Shown here one piece after another: positions 16,637-26,808 of a DNA stretch of 64,000 bases. The position numbers were made by a program, and so were the translations under genes. The notes under the pieces are model-generated. The model had not been told where the DNA came from. It saw nothing but the letters and a program-made list of their open reading frames with translations, and did not search any database. Origin of the DNA: Fulvivirga marina (GTDB lineage: Bacteria; Bacteroidota; Bacteroidia; Cytophagales; Cyclobacteriaceae); the NCBI RefSeq assembly GCF_016775155.1, contig NZ_JAEUGD010000066.1, positions 346,833 through 410,832 of the forward strand, written 5' to 3'. The number at the start of each line of letters is the position of its first letter. The stretch's first letter is position 1.

Positions 16637-19600
16637 TATAGTATCCATATTCGTATTTAGTAGTAATATTTTTATTATTATCCCTGATATGATCCAGCCT
16701 GTGCTGGCTGTCATATTTAAAATAGGTTGAGATACCATTGGGATCTGATTTCGAATTAACGCCAATAAAATCATCCACTTTAAAGGTATTGAACTGCACA
16801 TAGGCATTCAGTGGCATGACCCTTACTTCATCAATAGTCGCGGTACCACTAATTGCAAACGCACCATTGCTAACTTCCCAGGTCAGAAATGTCCATTCGG
16901 AAGCGGCATTCTTTTGAACACCATTAATTGTTACTGATCCATTCTTTGCAAAGAGGGTCACTTTATAAGTTCCAGCTGCCAAACCTCCCGCAAATGTTAC
17001 CGTACCTGAATTAAGATCTTTAACCAGGTTGCCTGTTACAGCATCCGTATCTTCAATGGTATTGCCTATTGTCCATGTACTGCGGGTAAACATCTCAAAG
17101 CTGCAATACTCAACTTGCTCGGGTAATGCATTTTTAACGGCAGCCACCAAATTTCGTCCTCGGGCATCGCACAGATAGGCTGTATTGATACCATTTCTCA
17201 AATTGCGAATGCCAACAAGTTTACCTTTGGTATCATGTGCAAAAACACGATTAGTCTCATACTGCAAGGTTTCCCTGTTTAAAACATATTCCTTTTCAGG
17301 TACATACCTGTCGCCAATCTTTTGGTAGTCATAGCTGTTTCCCGCAATTACCTGAGGGGTTCCATTCTCAGGCTCCACCTCTGAGTAGCTCTTTATCAAA
17401 TGAGAATAGTTGTAGTCATTGATCATTTGAGTGTAGAGAGTGCCTGAATATTGTGGAGGATACAGGTAGTAGCTATTCAACACTCCTCCATTAATCGTTT
17501 CGGTTTGCTTCGTTAGAAATTGATAGTGAACCTGATTTTTGAAGTTGTAATTTTCAGTACCGTACTCAAAAGATGTTTCTTTCAGATACTCGCCACCATT
17601 GAGCGTATAACTATAATCACTCTGCTTGATCAGGTGTCTCCAAAATGCCCCATAATTATAGTTGGTTTCAGGCATTTTATCAGAGAAATAATAATAATGC
17701 AGGGAGCCTTCTCCATCATCAAACAAAACCCTTACCTGATCTATCTTAAAGATAAAACCGGTTGTGTTTTCACTATAGCTATCGGCATATTCATAGATAG
17801 TTTTATTAAGTAGATTAAGATCGGCATCATAATGAGCCTCCTCTTTTTGCAAGTCCCTGACATCAGGGTTTGGACTGTTTATGAATTTGTATATGGTTAT
17901 ACCATTGTCATAGTTTTCACCCCCATTCCTGATCACTGCCACTTCAGAATATCCGATATGGTGTCCCTTGATTAGGCCAAAAGGATGGCTACTATATGCA
18001 GAAACTATAAGTTGTCCATCACAAATATCGTCTACAAAATACTCAGGGGAATAAAAGATAGTAGCACTGGATGTAGGTTGAGGCTCCTCTTCTGCGGAAG
18101 TACCCCCTACTGTGCCATTGTTATCTGTGGGCAACGGGCCCTCCCATGCAAGTCCGTCACCACTATTACCGGTAGTCAAAAATTTCGCATAGTCTTTGTA
18201 ATAACGAAATTCGGTAATCACTGGATTATCAGGGTCAACAGGATCATAATCCGTTATTTTTTTAATTCGTGCTCCTCCATAATACCTATCCTTGACAAAA
18301 TAATTGTCCACCACTTTATAATAATCCATAGAAGCTGAAACAGTAACTCCATTATGATTTTCACCAACCATAGCTACCAGTACATAATTGCCTGCCGGCA
18401 AGAATTTTTCAATGGCAGGATTAAAACTTATGGGTTGAAGTTTATCAACCACCGGCCAGTTGTACAATCGAGCGCCTATGGGCTCTTGATAATTTGCTGA
18501 AGGTGATATAGAGTAACTAACTTTTACATATTGCCCCTCATCAATCGTAAACCTCATGAGCCTTACATTAGGCATGCCATCCGGGATCTCAGTGTCACCA
18601 TCATTCCATAGTTCTCTGAATGCAAGCTCATCTGCCGACATCGTCCCATGGTTCTCAATATCACTTTTGGCAGTTACAGAAATAACCGTTGGCAAATGAT
18701 AATTATCGATATACCCCTGACCTGAATGCGTTTCAAACTCAAACATTGTAGAGCCACCGGTAGGATATGTAATTTTACTGAGCAACCCTACCAGGCTATA
18801 TATATGACTCGTTTCTCTATTAGCTGATGCCAATCCATTATTTATATATAACTTCTCATATTCTCTGGACAACTTTGGAATGAAGGAATTGTTCGCAGGC
18901 CTGCCCTCTCCATTCCAATATCCCCAATGGTCAGACATAAAGCCATATTCCGGAAGTGTATTACTACTGTACTCAAACTGATATGGAGGCTTACCAGATT
19001 CCGTAACAGCGTCAAGCCTTAACCTATTACTACTGTTACAATCAGCAGGGTTTCCATAAACCCCGTATTCAAAGTCAACATTTTTGATTAATGAGCTAGC
19101 CCCTCCAGGTTGATGGGAGTTGACAAGAATATTATTCAGCTTCCTCAAAATAGGAGTATAATTTACAACGCGTTCGCATGATCTACCTGCTACGGAGTTC
19201 AGTGTTACTTTAATATAACTGTCATTCTGAATAGAAATATCCGGATAGTAGAATATGGAACTTAAATAGAGAGTTGTTACATGATCAGGATCATCAGTCT
19301 CTATATAAGGATCAGGGTATTCGCATGATGAACTATTACCGGTGCCCTGAAGTGTAGTGGTACTCACTTGATACATATTTCCATTATCAACCACATGAGT
19401 TCCATTCGTTCCATAGTTAAAGATGACTTTTTCATGTGTATTAATACTTTCGATAGTACTTAAATACCATGCAGATACTACAAGGCCATTAGTAGATCGG
19501 GTATCATTTGTTTCCTTATCCGAAAAAGTATATCTGAGGCCATCAGGGGTGCTGATTATCCAATTCCCATTGGTAGTGCCTTCGAAGGGGTGTTGAATTT

Positions 19601-20186
19601 TAATATCCTGAAACGGAGATACCATGGGGTAAAACTCAAAACCGGAACCATCATTAATATATTTAAAAGTTATGGTACCTGAATATCCACCAAAATTAAA
19701 CGTAAAGGCATCAGGAGTTAGCCCAAACTTTCCACTTGCCACATCGGTTTGAAACTGATATTTTGCATGACCAACAAAATTATCTGTATTATAAACCTGA
19801 TCTTTTAGTGTTTCCCATCGATCTCTCTGATTAAAATAGCCAAAATTATGTTCATCTGGTCTGCCACGAACGGTCCTGGCTATTACCCCTCCGGCCGACA
19901 GCGTCCATCCCAAACCTACCCAACTGGCAACATCCTCCACCTTATGACCTTTAGTATCATATGTAAGACTTATGGGGAGTTCAATATCTTCGCCTTTTAT
20001 GGTGTAGACCGGTATTGAAATATTCGGAGTACCAGTATTATAGCTGATCGGTGTATTGCCATACTTTGCAATACTCGTTGCCTCTGGTGATGGAGGGATT
20101 ACCTTTTCATAAATTGGGCTTACCTGCCCATAATTGGTAAAACTACAGATCAAAAGACCTGCAATAAAAAAGCCGTACTTAATCAT
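16629..20186 (-). CDS. exported SpvB/RHS-like protein heading the toxin operon
   Basis: An 1185-aa protein with signal peptide MIKYGFFIAGLLICSFTNYG and the N-terminal block common in Bacteroidota RHS loci: PSPEATSIAKYGNTPISYNT, ISIPVYTIKGEDIELPISLT, then WVGLGWTLSAGGVIARTVRG, which resembles the GLGW segment of SpvB/TcB-type toxin-complex proteins. The body is a long beta-rich chain with few classic YD repeats, and the C-terminal part holds a carbohydrate-binding-like beta sandwich and one YD-like end (YFKYDSQHRLDHIRDNNKNI). No toxin tip is present. As first gene of the operon it probably assembles with or carries the RHS protein, similar to the TcB/TcC pair, but that comparison is inference. 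Outer-surface or secreted location is expected. Confidence 0.75.
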   Translation of the reverse strand: MIKYGFFIAGLLICSFTNYGQVSPIYEKVIPPSPEATSIAKYGNTPISYNTGTPNISIPVYTIKGEDIELPISLTYDTKGHKVEDVASWVGLGWTLSAGGVIARTVRGRPDEHNFGYFNQRDRWETLKDQVYNTDNFVGHAKYQFQTDVASGKFGLTPDAFTFNFGGYSGTITFKYINDGSGFEFYPMVSPFQDIKIQHPFEGTTNGNWIISTPDGLRYTFSDKETNDTRSTNGLVVSAWYLSTIESINTHEKVIFNYGTNGTHVVDNGNMYQVSTTTLQGTGNSSSCEYPDPYIETDDPDHVTTLYLSSIFYYPDISIQNDSYIKVTLNSVAGRSCERVVNYTPILRKLNNILVNSHQPGGASSLIKNVDFEYGVYGNPADCNSSNRLRLDAVTESGKPPYQFEYSSNTLPEYGFMSDHWGYWNGEGRPANNSFIPKLSREYEKLYINNGLASANRETSHIYSLVGLLSKITYPTGGSTMFEFETHSGQGYIDNYHLPTVISVTAKSDIENHGTMSADELAFRELWNDGDTEIPDGMPNVRLMRFTIDEGQYVKVSYSISPSANYQEPIGARLYNWPVVDKLQPISFNPAIEKFLPAGNYVLVAMVGENHNGVTVSASMDYYKVVDNYFVKDRYYGGARIKKITDYDPVDPDNPVITEFRYYKDYAKFLTTGNSGDGLAWEGPLPTDNNGTVGGTSAEEEPQPTSSATIFYSPEYFVDDICDGQLIVSAYSSHPFGLIKGHHIGYSEVAVIRNGGENYDNGITIYKFINSPNPDVRDLQKEEAHYDADLNLLNKTIYEYADSYSENTTGFIFKIDQVRVLFDDGEGSLHYYYFSDKMPETNYNYGAFWRHLIKQSDYSYTLNGGEYLKETSFEYGTENYNFKNQVHYQFLTKQTETINGGVLNSYYLYPPQYSGTLYTQMINDYNYSHLIKSYSEVEPENGTPQVIAGNSYDYQKIGDRYVPEKEYVLNRETLQYETNRVFAHDTKGKLVGIRNLRNGINTAYLCDARGRNLVAAVKNALPEQVEYCSFEMFTRSTWTIGNTIEDTDAVTGNLVKDLNSGTVTFAGGLAAGTYKVTLFAKNGSVTINGVQKNAASEWTFLTWEVSNGAFAISGTATIDEVRVMPLNAYVQFNTFKVDDFIGVNSKSDPNGISTYFKYDSQHRLDHIRDNNKNITTKYEYGYYND

Positions 20187-20562
20187 ATGATTTAGTTAAA
20201 TTAAAAGAGTTAAAGCTAGTTCTTGTTAGAAATCGCCTCACACAGTATAATATTCAATCCTTATGCACAGAAAACACCTCTATGGATAAGTAGTGTATCA
20301 GCCTACTGGTAAACGAAAGCTGAAAAAGTAAACAAAATTCTATGGGGATAATTTAGTCGTCAGATGAGGCCAGCATAAATGACAACTCTTTGACACCAAT
20401 AATATTAAGAAAAATCTTAATTCTTAAATTAAGAGGAACTAAAGTAAGTCAAAATATAATATTTTAATTAAAGCCTAAAATTCCGGCGCAAGGAAGGCAG
20501 ATTAGACTTTATATCAAATAAAAAGTTAAGATAGTGCTTTAGAAAAAGTGTGGTCAAAGGCC
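20187..20562. other. intergenic region between amylase and RHS operon
   Basis: 376 bases without a gene. It must hold the promoter of the minus-strand RHS operon, but no clear TAnnTTTG word was found. An AT-rich hairpin, TCTTAATT / AATTAAGA with a CTTA loop, lies at 20415-20434. Nothing else is visible. Confidence 0.5.
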
Positions 20563-22155
20563 TTAGTTCAATATTGTACTCTCATAAGCATTTAAGGAAT
20601 TTTGAGGTGTACCTTCATCAAAAAACTTGTATATCTCATCAAACCCCTCTGGCAATCCCTCCAAAGACTGCTCCTCCCCTGAAACATTATGCACTACCAA
20701 TAACTCCTGGCCTTTGTATGTGCGTTTAAAAACTAACAATGCAGGATTGGGGTGTTCTACCATTTCAATGTCGCCATAAGTAAGTACATCACTACCTCGA
20801 CGAAGGGCTATCATCTTCTTGTAATGGTTAAATAGAGAATTGGGGTCTTCCATTTGTTCACTGAGGGGCTTAACGGATTCGTCAGTGGTAAACTGGGGTT
20901 TTATCCATTGGGCTCGGCCCTTATCATTCGCAGCAGCTTCCCAAAGGAATGGCTCTCTAATGTGTTCATCAGGCTTTAGCCCTCTCATTCCAATTTCTTC
21001 ACCATAATAAAGGTAGGGTGCTCCCGGAAGGGTCAGCAAAATGGATGCGGCGGCTTTGGCTTTCTCCATGTCATTATTGAGCACACTCATCACCCTGTTT
21101 TGATCATGGTTACTAAGGAATGTAGCTATGGCAAACTCAGGATTATATTGTTTAAATTTTTCCTGTCCACCCGTATAGTTATTCACTATGCTCCCTTTTT
21201 CATTGGTAGTCCAACCATGACCGGTAATAGCTGCCGAAACGTTCACTTCCTTATTTAATGTCTCGAGAATGCTGAACGCGAGGTCAAAGTTGAATAATGC
21301 TGAAAATCCTTCGGCATAAGGCGCTTGTATGTCTGTATTGGCCCACACCTCTCCTACGAGGTAAACATCAGGCTTCACCTTTTCCATCTCAGCCCTGAAT
21401 TCCCTCCAGAATTCATGATTATCATTAGCTCTGTCGTCTGGGTAAATGTGCTTAGCGGCATCTAACCTGAAACCATCAACACCCACGTCCTGTAACCAAA
21501 ACCTACCAATATCATAGATCTCTGCCCTCAGTTTGGCGTTGTCATAATTCAGGTCTGGCATACCTCCATAAAAGAAGCCATAGTAATGCTCCGCTGTAGT
21601 GTCTCCATTTACGGCATGCCATTGGGTGATATTATCCGAGTCAAAGGAAACCTCTTTTTTAGCTAATTGATCGGCGATTGAGTCTTTATCTGCCCAAACA
21701 TAATAGTTGCGATACTGACTGTTTTCATCTTGCGTAGCGCTCTTAAACCAGGGGTGTTCCGAAGAAGTATGGTTAATGATCAAATCTATCACGACTTTGA
21801 TATTATGGTTGTGCGCCTCCTGAACAAATCCTTTAAAATCATCCATTGTACCATAGTCAGGATGGATGCCCTTATAGTCGGTAACATCATACTTGTGGTA
21901 ACTTGGTGAAGGCATAATAGGCATGAGCCAAACGGCCTCTGCTCCCAGGTCTTGCAAGTAATCAAGCTTTTGAGTCATCCCGTTGATATCGCCGATGCTA
22001 TCCCCGTCAGAATCATAAAAAGACTGCACAAAAATCTCATAGGTAATACCCTGTTGAGGCCAGGCTGAGATAGGTTCTCTTGACCCTTGCTCAGACTGGC
22101 AGGACATGGCCATTATGAAGACCAGGGCTAGAAACATGTGTTTATATACCTTCAT
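20563..22155 (-). CDS. lipoprotein GH13 alpha-amylase
   Basis: 530 aa with a lipoprotein signal peptide (lipobox MAMSC, Cys19), so it is likely anchored in the outer membrane or at the surface. The GH13 (beta/alpha)8 barrel spans about residues 35-450. Conserved regions: INH at 127-129, catalytic nucleophile D232 in DGFRLDAAKH, acid/base E269 in LVGEVW, and D351 in SNHDQNR. A small C-terminal beta domain ends the protein. It would cleave alpha-1,4-glucans to short maltodextrins. It is the last gene of the susC-led operon, 94 bases after the larger amylase. The neighbours (SusC/D, SusE-like, LacI regulator) point to starch or glycogen as substrate; the sequence cannot separate alpha-amylase from neopullulanase or oligo-glucosidase with certainty. 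Confidence 0.92.
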   Translation of the reverse strand: MKVYKHMFLALVFIMAMSCQSEQGSREPISAWPQQGITYEIFVQSFYDSDGDSIGDINGMTQKLDYLQDLGAEAVWLMPIMPSPSYHKYDVTDYKGIHPDYGTMDDFKGFVQEAHNHNIKVVIDLIINHTSSEHPWFKSATQDENSQYRNYYVWADKDSIADQLAKKEVSFDSDNITQWHAVNGDTTAEHYYGFFYGGMPDLNYDNAKLRAEIYDIGRFWLQDVGVDGFRLDAAKHIYPDDRANDNHEFWREFRAEMEKVKPDVYLVGEVWANTDIQAPYAEGFSALFNFDLAFSILETLNKEVNVSAAITGHGWTTNEKGSIVNNYTGGQEKFKQYNPEFAIATFLSNHDQNRVMSVLNNDMEKAKAAASILLTLPGAPYLYYGEEIGMRGLKPDEHIREPFLWEAAANDKGRAQWIKPQFTTDESVKPLSEQMEDPNSLFNHYKKMIALRRGSDVLTYGDIEMVEHPNPALLVFKRTYKGQELLVVHNVSGEEQSLEGLPEGFDEIYKFFDEGTPQNSLNAYESTILN

Positions 22156-22249
22156 AATTGCTTTATGTGGTCATTCTGATCTTGACAGCTACTGAGTCTG
22201 AATATCCTCTAAGTATTTTAGACATCAACAGATAGCATCTATTTTAGTT

Positions 22250-25200
22250 TTACTGACCTGCTTTAATAAACTTTATCTTATGTAAGTCTTTACTATTTTT
22301 TATTGTTAGCACATATACGCCTTTAGGCAAAGTGCTAACATCAACATACCCATTGACATTTCCTGCAAGTATACTTTTCCCTGCAAGGTTGAGTATTTCA
22401 TAAGTCGAATTACCCCTTATTCCGTCAATCTTTAAGTAATCTTTTGCCGGTACAGGATAAACCTTCAAGGCCTCGCTAACCCCGCCGTTTATACCGGTCA
22501 CAAATTCAGTGGTTGTAACGGTAGTTTCTTCTGAATCTGAGGTATAATGTGCATTTTTTGCCGTTACCTTATACGTATAGGTAGTTAGCTCCTCTACACT
22601 CTGGTCAATATAACTGCTAACATTTGAGTTTACAGTGGTTATCAACTCAAAACCTTCTCCAGTTGACCTCCATACTTGGTAGTTTGTTTCTATGGATGAA
22701 TTATCCTTCCAGTTCAACTCTATTTCATTGCCAGTAACCTTAGCAGACAAGCCGGTTGGAGCTATGGGCTGAACAAAATCAGTTAGCTCGGCGGCCACTG
22801 CAGGCAATTTAATGTCTGTATATATCCTGAACTCGCCTGGCTGCAACTGCAATACCTTAGGGCTCGCCTCTACACCTAGCTCATCTCCATTGGCAAAATA
22901 GCTATACCAATTTCCTGTATGTGGAAAGCTTACTGCAATATCTTTCGCTGTAAGATTAAAATTGGCCACAACCAAAAGGTTCATTTCATCAACTGATCCG
23001 GGGTTACTCACAAACGGATCTGTTTTAAGGGTAACCTGCTTTACCAATGGTTCCGATTCATTGATGGTAGTAATACTATTAGAAAATATTGGGTATGATG
23101 TTTTTAACTTCACAAGCTCGGCAGTAACATCATAAAGTTTTAACCTTTCATGGTCTTCATTGTATCCCAGGCCTCCATCTGCCCATGGAATGGGCTTCTC
23201 TCCTGTCCTGCCATTAAGCTCTATCGATTTATCGTAACCTAATTCACCGAACTGCCAGATCATTTTTGGACCACCTATAGCATAATATACTGCTGATGTT
23301 GCTTTTACTCTCTCCAGAGCTATATCCAGCTCCTTGGTATTATAACTTCCGGGAATTGAATTACCGTAACTAATATTTCGATATACCAAACGCTCTTCAT
23401 CATGGCTTTCCATGTAAGCAATGAGGTTAGGTTCCTGCCAATTCCGTGTTTTATAGTATGACCAATCTATAGCAGAGCCATCACTAAAGCCAAGGGTATT
23501 TTGGTTAAAATTATGGTTCATATTGCCCCAGAGCATTATACCGTGGTCGGCCAGCACTTTCTCTTCGCTGTTGTCTGCAAGGTGCTCGAATATAACGTAA
23601 GCCTCCGGTGAATGGGACCAAATGGCGTCCGCCATTCGCTTTAAAAGGTCGATCCGTTTTTGATTGTATGCACTCCAGGCTCCAACATCAGAGCCTTCGG
23701 TAAAGTCTTGGGTAAAGCCCTTGGTGAGGTCAAAGCGATAGCCGTCAAATTTGTACTCATGAAGCCAGTAATGATTAACCGTATCTACAAAATTTTGTGT
23801 GTATAAGGACTCATGATTGAAATCATAAAACACATTGAAAGGATGGCGTGGAGTTACATTGAGCCAAGGGTTATCCACCGCTGGCTTGTAGGTTGACTGG
23901 TTCCAGTATAATTGGGCCAAAGGATTATCTTCATGGGTATGGTTAAGTACCATATCAAGTATCACAGCAATACCTCGGCTATGGCACTCATCAATAAACG
24001 ACTTCAAATCATTTTTAGTACCGTAATATTTATCCGGGGCAAAGAAATAGGACGGGTTATAGCCCCAGCTCAGGTTACCGGAAAACTCCATAATCGGCAT
24101 AAGTTCGATGGCATTAACACCAAGTCCCTGAAGGTAATCAAGCCGGTTAATTATGCTTTGGTAGTTCTGCTCCTGATCAAAATCCCTTACCAGCAATTCG
24201 TAAATAACCAGATCTTCCTTTGCTGGCTGCTGAAAATTAGTAATCTGCCAGTTGTAAGGCACCTGGCTGGTCTGTAAAACAGAAACATTGCCAGATGCTC
24301 CGTTCGGATAGGTCTTCAACCCTGGGTAAGTTACCGTCGGTACAAACGGATCATTATTAGGATCCAGAATTTTATCTGCATAGGGATCCCCTACAATAAT
24401 TTCTTCATCAATAAAGTACTGAAAAGCATATTCCTGTCCTGAGTTAAGCCCGTTTATTTCCAGCCAGAACAGCTCACCATCTTGCTTCATTTGGTAGGTA
24501 GTAGAAGGTATCCAATTATTAAATTCTCCTATAACATAAACACTGGATTTTCCCGGTGCCTCCAGGCATAGTGTTACTTTTGAAAGATCTGCATCATAAT
24601 TTATTCCCTTAATAATGCCGGCTGGCATGGTAGCACTTTCAGTTGCCTGCCTAACAATAAAATAGAATTTATCGGTAGCTATTTCACCTCCAATCGAAGC
24701 TGTAACTGTAGCTTCAATGGTTCCACTTTCAACGACATTATGTCCATAGTTTAGCACTGTACCTGTTAAAGTCTCTACCACTACATTATTGATCTTCAAT
24801 TCAAGGTCTGCTGATACTGAACTTAATGCCACAATATTGATAACACTTCCTGCATCTACAAAAAAGTACTCGTCAGAAGGTTCAGAAAAAGATACCTCAA
24901 GCTCCCCTGTTGAAATATCAATAAACAGATTTTCCGGGCTTTGACCATTACCCCAGTCATCAGCCTTTACTTTAAATCCAATTCTGGCAATCTGATCTGC
25001 TGGTTTGTTAAAAAAGGTAGTTGGTGTAAAGGTTAAGGTAAAAACATCAGGGTCTGCGGTTGAGCTAAATCTAGCGGCAGATTGTGCGCTGGTGGCAGGA
25101 TTAACATTTGTAGGGGCATCACAGCTGGAAGAGCAGTCGGGAAGCCATGCCCAAAGCCAAATTGCGGACTCATCAGCCAGGGAAGGTACTGAAGAAACGT

Positions 25201-25318
25201 CTACAGTTAATGTTAAAGGCTGATCGGCTGTTGGAAAGGCGGGGTTTGTTGTGAATGTTTGAGCCGTTGTAATAAGACTCAAGAAACATAGAGCATGAAT
25301 TAAAAAAATAATTCGCAT
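22250..25318 (-). CDS. secreted multidomain GH13 amylase with T9SS tail
   Basis: About 1022 aa from the ATG at 25318 (a TTG start 33 bases upstream is less likely). Order: signal peptide (MRIIFLIHALCFLSLITTAQ); an N-terminal module with WLWAWLPDCSSSCDAPTN, shared with the 26809-27624 protein; a CBM48/isoamylase-type domain (VYVIGEFNNWIPSTTYQMKQ); the GH13 barrel with the nucleophile in DGYRFDLTKG, acid/base in YVIFEHL and the third Asp in MESHDEER; a fibronectin type III domain (PIAPTGLSAKV...); and a C-terminal Por sorting domain (VYPVPAKDYLKIDG ... STLPKGVYVLTIKN ... KFIKAGQ). The tail predicts export and surface attachment or release by the type IX system. It likely starts polysaccharide breakdown outside the cell. 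Confidence 0.92.
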   Translation of the reverse strand: MRIIFLIHALCFLSLITTAQTFTTNPAFPTADQPLTLTVDVSSVPSLADESAIWLWAWLPDCSSSCDAPTNVNPATSAQSAARFSSTADPDVFTLTFTPTTFFNKPADQIARIGFKVKADDWGNGQSPENLFIDISTGELEVSFSEPSDEYFFVDAGSVINIVALSSVSADLELKINNVVVETLTGTVLNYGHNVVESGTIEATVTASIGGEIATDKFYFIVRQATESATMPAGIIKGINYDADLSKVTLCLEAPGKSSVYVIGEFNNWIPSTTYQMKQDGELFWLEINGLNSGQEYAFQYFIDEEIIVGDPYADKILDPNNDPFVPTVTYPGLKTYPNGASGNVSVLQTSQVPYNWQITNFQQPAKEDLVIYELLVRDFDQEQNYQSIINRLDYLQGLGVNAIELMPIMEFSGNLSWGYNPSYFFAPDKYYGTKNDLKSFIDECHSRGIAVILDMVLNHTHEDNPLAQLYWNQSTYKPAVDNPWLNVTPRHPFNVFYDFNHESLYTQNFVDTVNHYWLHEYKFDGYRFDLTKGFTQDFTEGSDVGAWSAYNQKRIDLLKRMADAIWSHSPEAYVIFEHLADNSEEKVLADHGIMLWGNMNHNFNQNTLGFSDGSAIDWSYYKTRNWQEPNLIAYMESHDEERLVYRNISYGNSIPGSYNTKELDIALERVKATSAVYYAIGGPKMIWQFGELGYDKSIELNGRTGEKPIPWADGGLGYNEDHERLKLYDVTAELVKLKTSYPIFSNSITTINESEPLVKQVTLKTDPFVSNPGSVDEMNLLVVANFNLTAKDIAVSFPHTGNWYSYFANGDELGVEASPKVLQLQPGEFRIYTDIKLPAVAAELTDFVQPIAPTGLSAKVTGNEIELNWKDNSSIETNYQVWRSTGEGFELITTVNSNVSSYIDQSVEELTTYTYKVTAKNAHYTSDSEETTVTTTEFVTGINGGVSEALKVYPVPAKDYLKIDGIRGNSTYEILNLAGKSILAGNVNGYVDVSTLPKGVYVLTIKNSKDLHKIKFIKAGQ

Positions 25319-25382
25319 AAGTAAGAAATTGAGGAAGAAAAAGAGGGGCAATGGTTACTACCCTGCCCCTTCTATGAAAAGA

Positions 25383-26798
25383 TTAATTTAAACTATAAGA
25401 ATAACCATTAACAGGATTTAAATCCAATGTAACTGTATAAGTACCTCCTGAAACTGGGATATTTGCACCACTATACTCTATTGAACCATCATTACTATTA
25501 TCCCCAAAATTAATATCCCATCCATCATTAGCTCTAAACTTCAGCTCTCCGTCAATTAGAGTTGTAGTAATGGTCCATTTATAGTCTCCTTTAACTCCCG
25601 AATGCGCCATATCCGTATCTGGGTCGTTCCAACCATTTGGAGTACTACTCCCTATAATCGCCCAACCTATCTCCGTCACTGAATAAGTACCATTGGCCGC
25701 ATCAAATACAATTCTATAAAACCCATCAGAAGTTACAGTTACGTTTTCTTCTCCTTCTTCTGCCCATATACCTTCTTCACCAACTTTCTTACCTATGTCA
25801 CCTTCATAAGTGCCTAGTGTTGGTAAGAATTTAAACCCATCGCCATCGACCGTTATGTATTCGTATATTTCAAACTCAGTAGATGATCCCAGTATTAACC
25901 TAAATGGGACAGCCGTAAATTCATTCCATCCGGCAGAGGTTGAGCCTCCGACAAGATAAAGCTCAGTAATATTCACAAATCTCCTAATAGTTAAAGAAAA
26001 GTCCTGAGTTGATTCCAATGATAAATTACCAGATTGAGCCAATACCCTCCATTGGATAGTGGCGCTCTTACCTTCCTCAATACCAAAATAAGCAAGTGTA
26101 TCCTCTAACAATTGGTGTGTTAAAGTCAAGTAATTCTCACCCCCATCAATATTCGAACTAAATTCTAAATCAGGATTCGAAAAATCACCACTTGACAATA
26201 TAGCCTGCCATGTGTAAACTACATTATTCCCTAATCCGGAAAAAGCACTGTCCCATTCAAATTTCACTTCAGAAAGTGGGTTTGCTATATCCAGATTTTG
26301 AATCGATTCATCCGTTGGTGTTAACAAATCAATCGGAGATATAGCATCCACATAACGTTTTAACGTGATAGTGTTTGCATCAGCCATTTTGGTCAAATCA
26401 CCATTCGTTGCTAAAACTGTCCATTTCACTTCTATCTCATCACCAATATTTAAGCCTAATGCCTCCAGAGCCTGATCAAACTCTTTATTGGTGAGGGAAA
26501 TTTGCGTGGCCGTACCATCATTATCGGACGGAAAGGAAAGTAGCGGAGAGCTAAAATCCCCATCTACTTCATCTATTAACCAAGTATAATTTACCGTAGA
26601 GTTAAATCCACTTCTGGCTTCATTCCAGCTAATTACAACTTCCTCATCAGGAGCTACTGAATTCAACTCTATTCGTGCCCCTGAAACAGGGTTCAACTCA
26701 AAGTCGCGCAGACTCTCCAGTCCGGAACCTTCAAACTCTTCCTGTTCGCAGGAAAAGGCAATAAAAATTGCTATAAGTATTAAATAAATGTTTTTCAT
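25383..26798 (-). CDS. SusE/SusF-like starch-binding lipoprotein
   Basis: 471 aa with a lipobox at about residue 17 (IAFSC). Two SusE-type Ig-like domains follow (EEVVISWNEARSGFNSTVNY and LSEVKFEWDSAFSGLGNNVV), each with the pattern of a helper binding protein, then two starch-binding CBM-like repeats near the C-terminus (ELYLVGGSTSAGWNEFTAVP and GWAIIGSSTPNGWNDPDTDM). It should sit on the cell surface and hold starch chains near the SusC/SusD transporter. Spacing to neighbours (10 and 64 bases) fits one operon. Confidence 0.88.
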   Translation of the reverse strand: MKNIYLILIAIFIAFSCEQEEFEGSGLESLRDFELNPVSGARIELNSVAPDEEVVISWNEARSGFNSTVNYTWLIDEVDGDFSSPLLSFPSDNDGTATQISLTNKEFDQALEALGLNIGDEIEVKWTVLATNGDLTKMADANTITLKRYVDAISPIDLLTPTDESIQNLDIANPLSEVKFEWDSAFSGLGNNVVYTWQAILSSGDFSNPDLEFSSNIDGGENYLTLTHQLLEDTLAYFGIEEGKSATIQWRVLAQSGNLSLESTQDFSLTIRRFVNITELYLVGGSTSAGWNEFTAVPFRLILGSSTEFEIYEYITVDGDGFKFLPTLGTYEGDIGKKVGEEGIWAEEGEENVTVTSDGFYRIVFDAANGTYSVTEIGWAIIGSSTPNGWNDPDTDMAHSGVKGDYKWTITTTLIDGELKFRANDGWDINFGDNSNDGSIEYSGANIPVSGGTYTVTLDLNPVNGYSYSLN

Positions 26799-26808
26799 AA
26801 CTGATAAT

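Noticed and set aside
7730-20186. Type VI secretion effector interpretation of the RHS locus
   Set aside because: No PAAR, VgrG or Hcp genes are in the window and all three operon proteins have Sec signal peptides.
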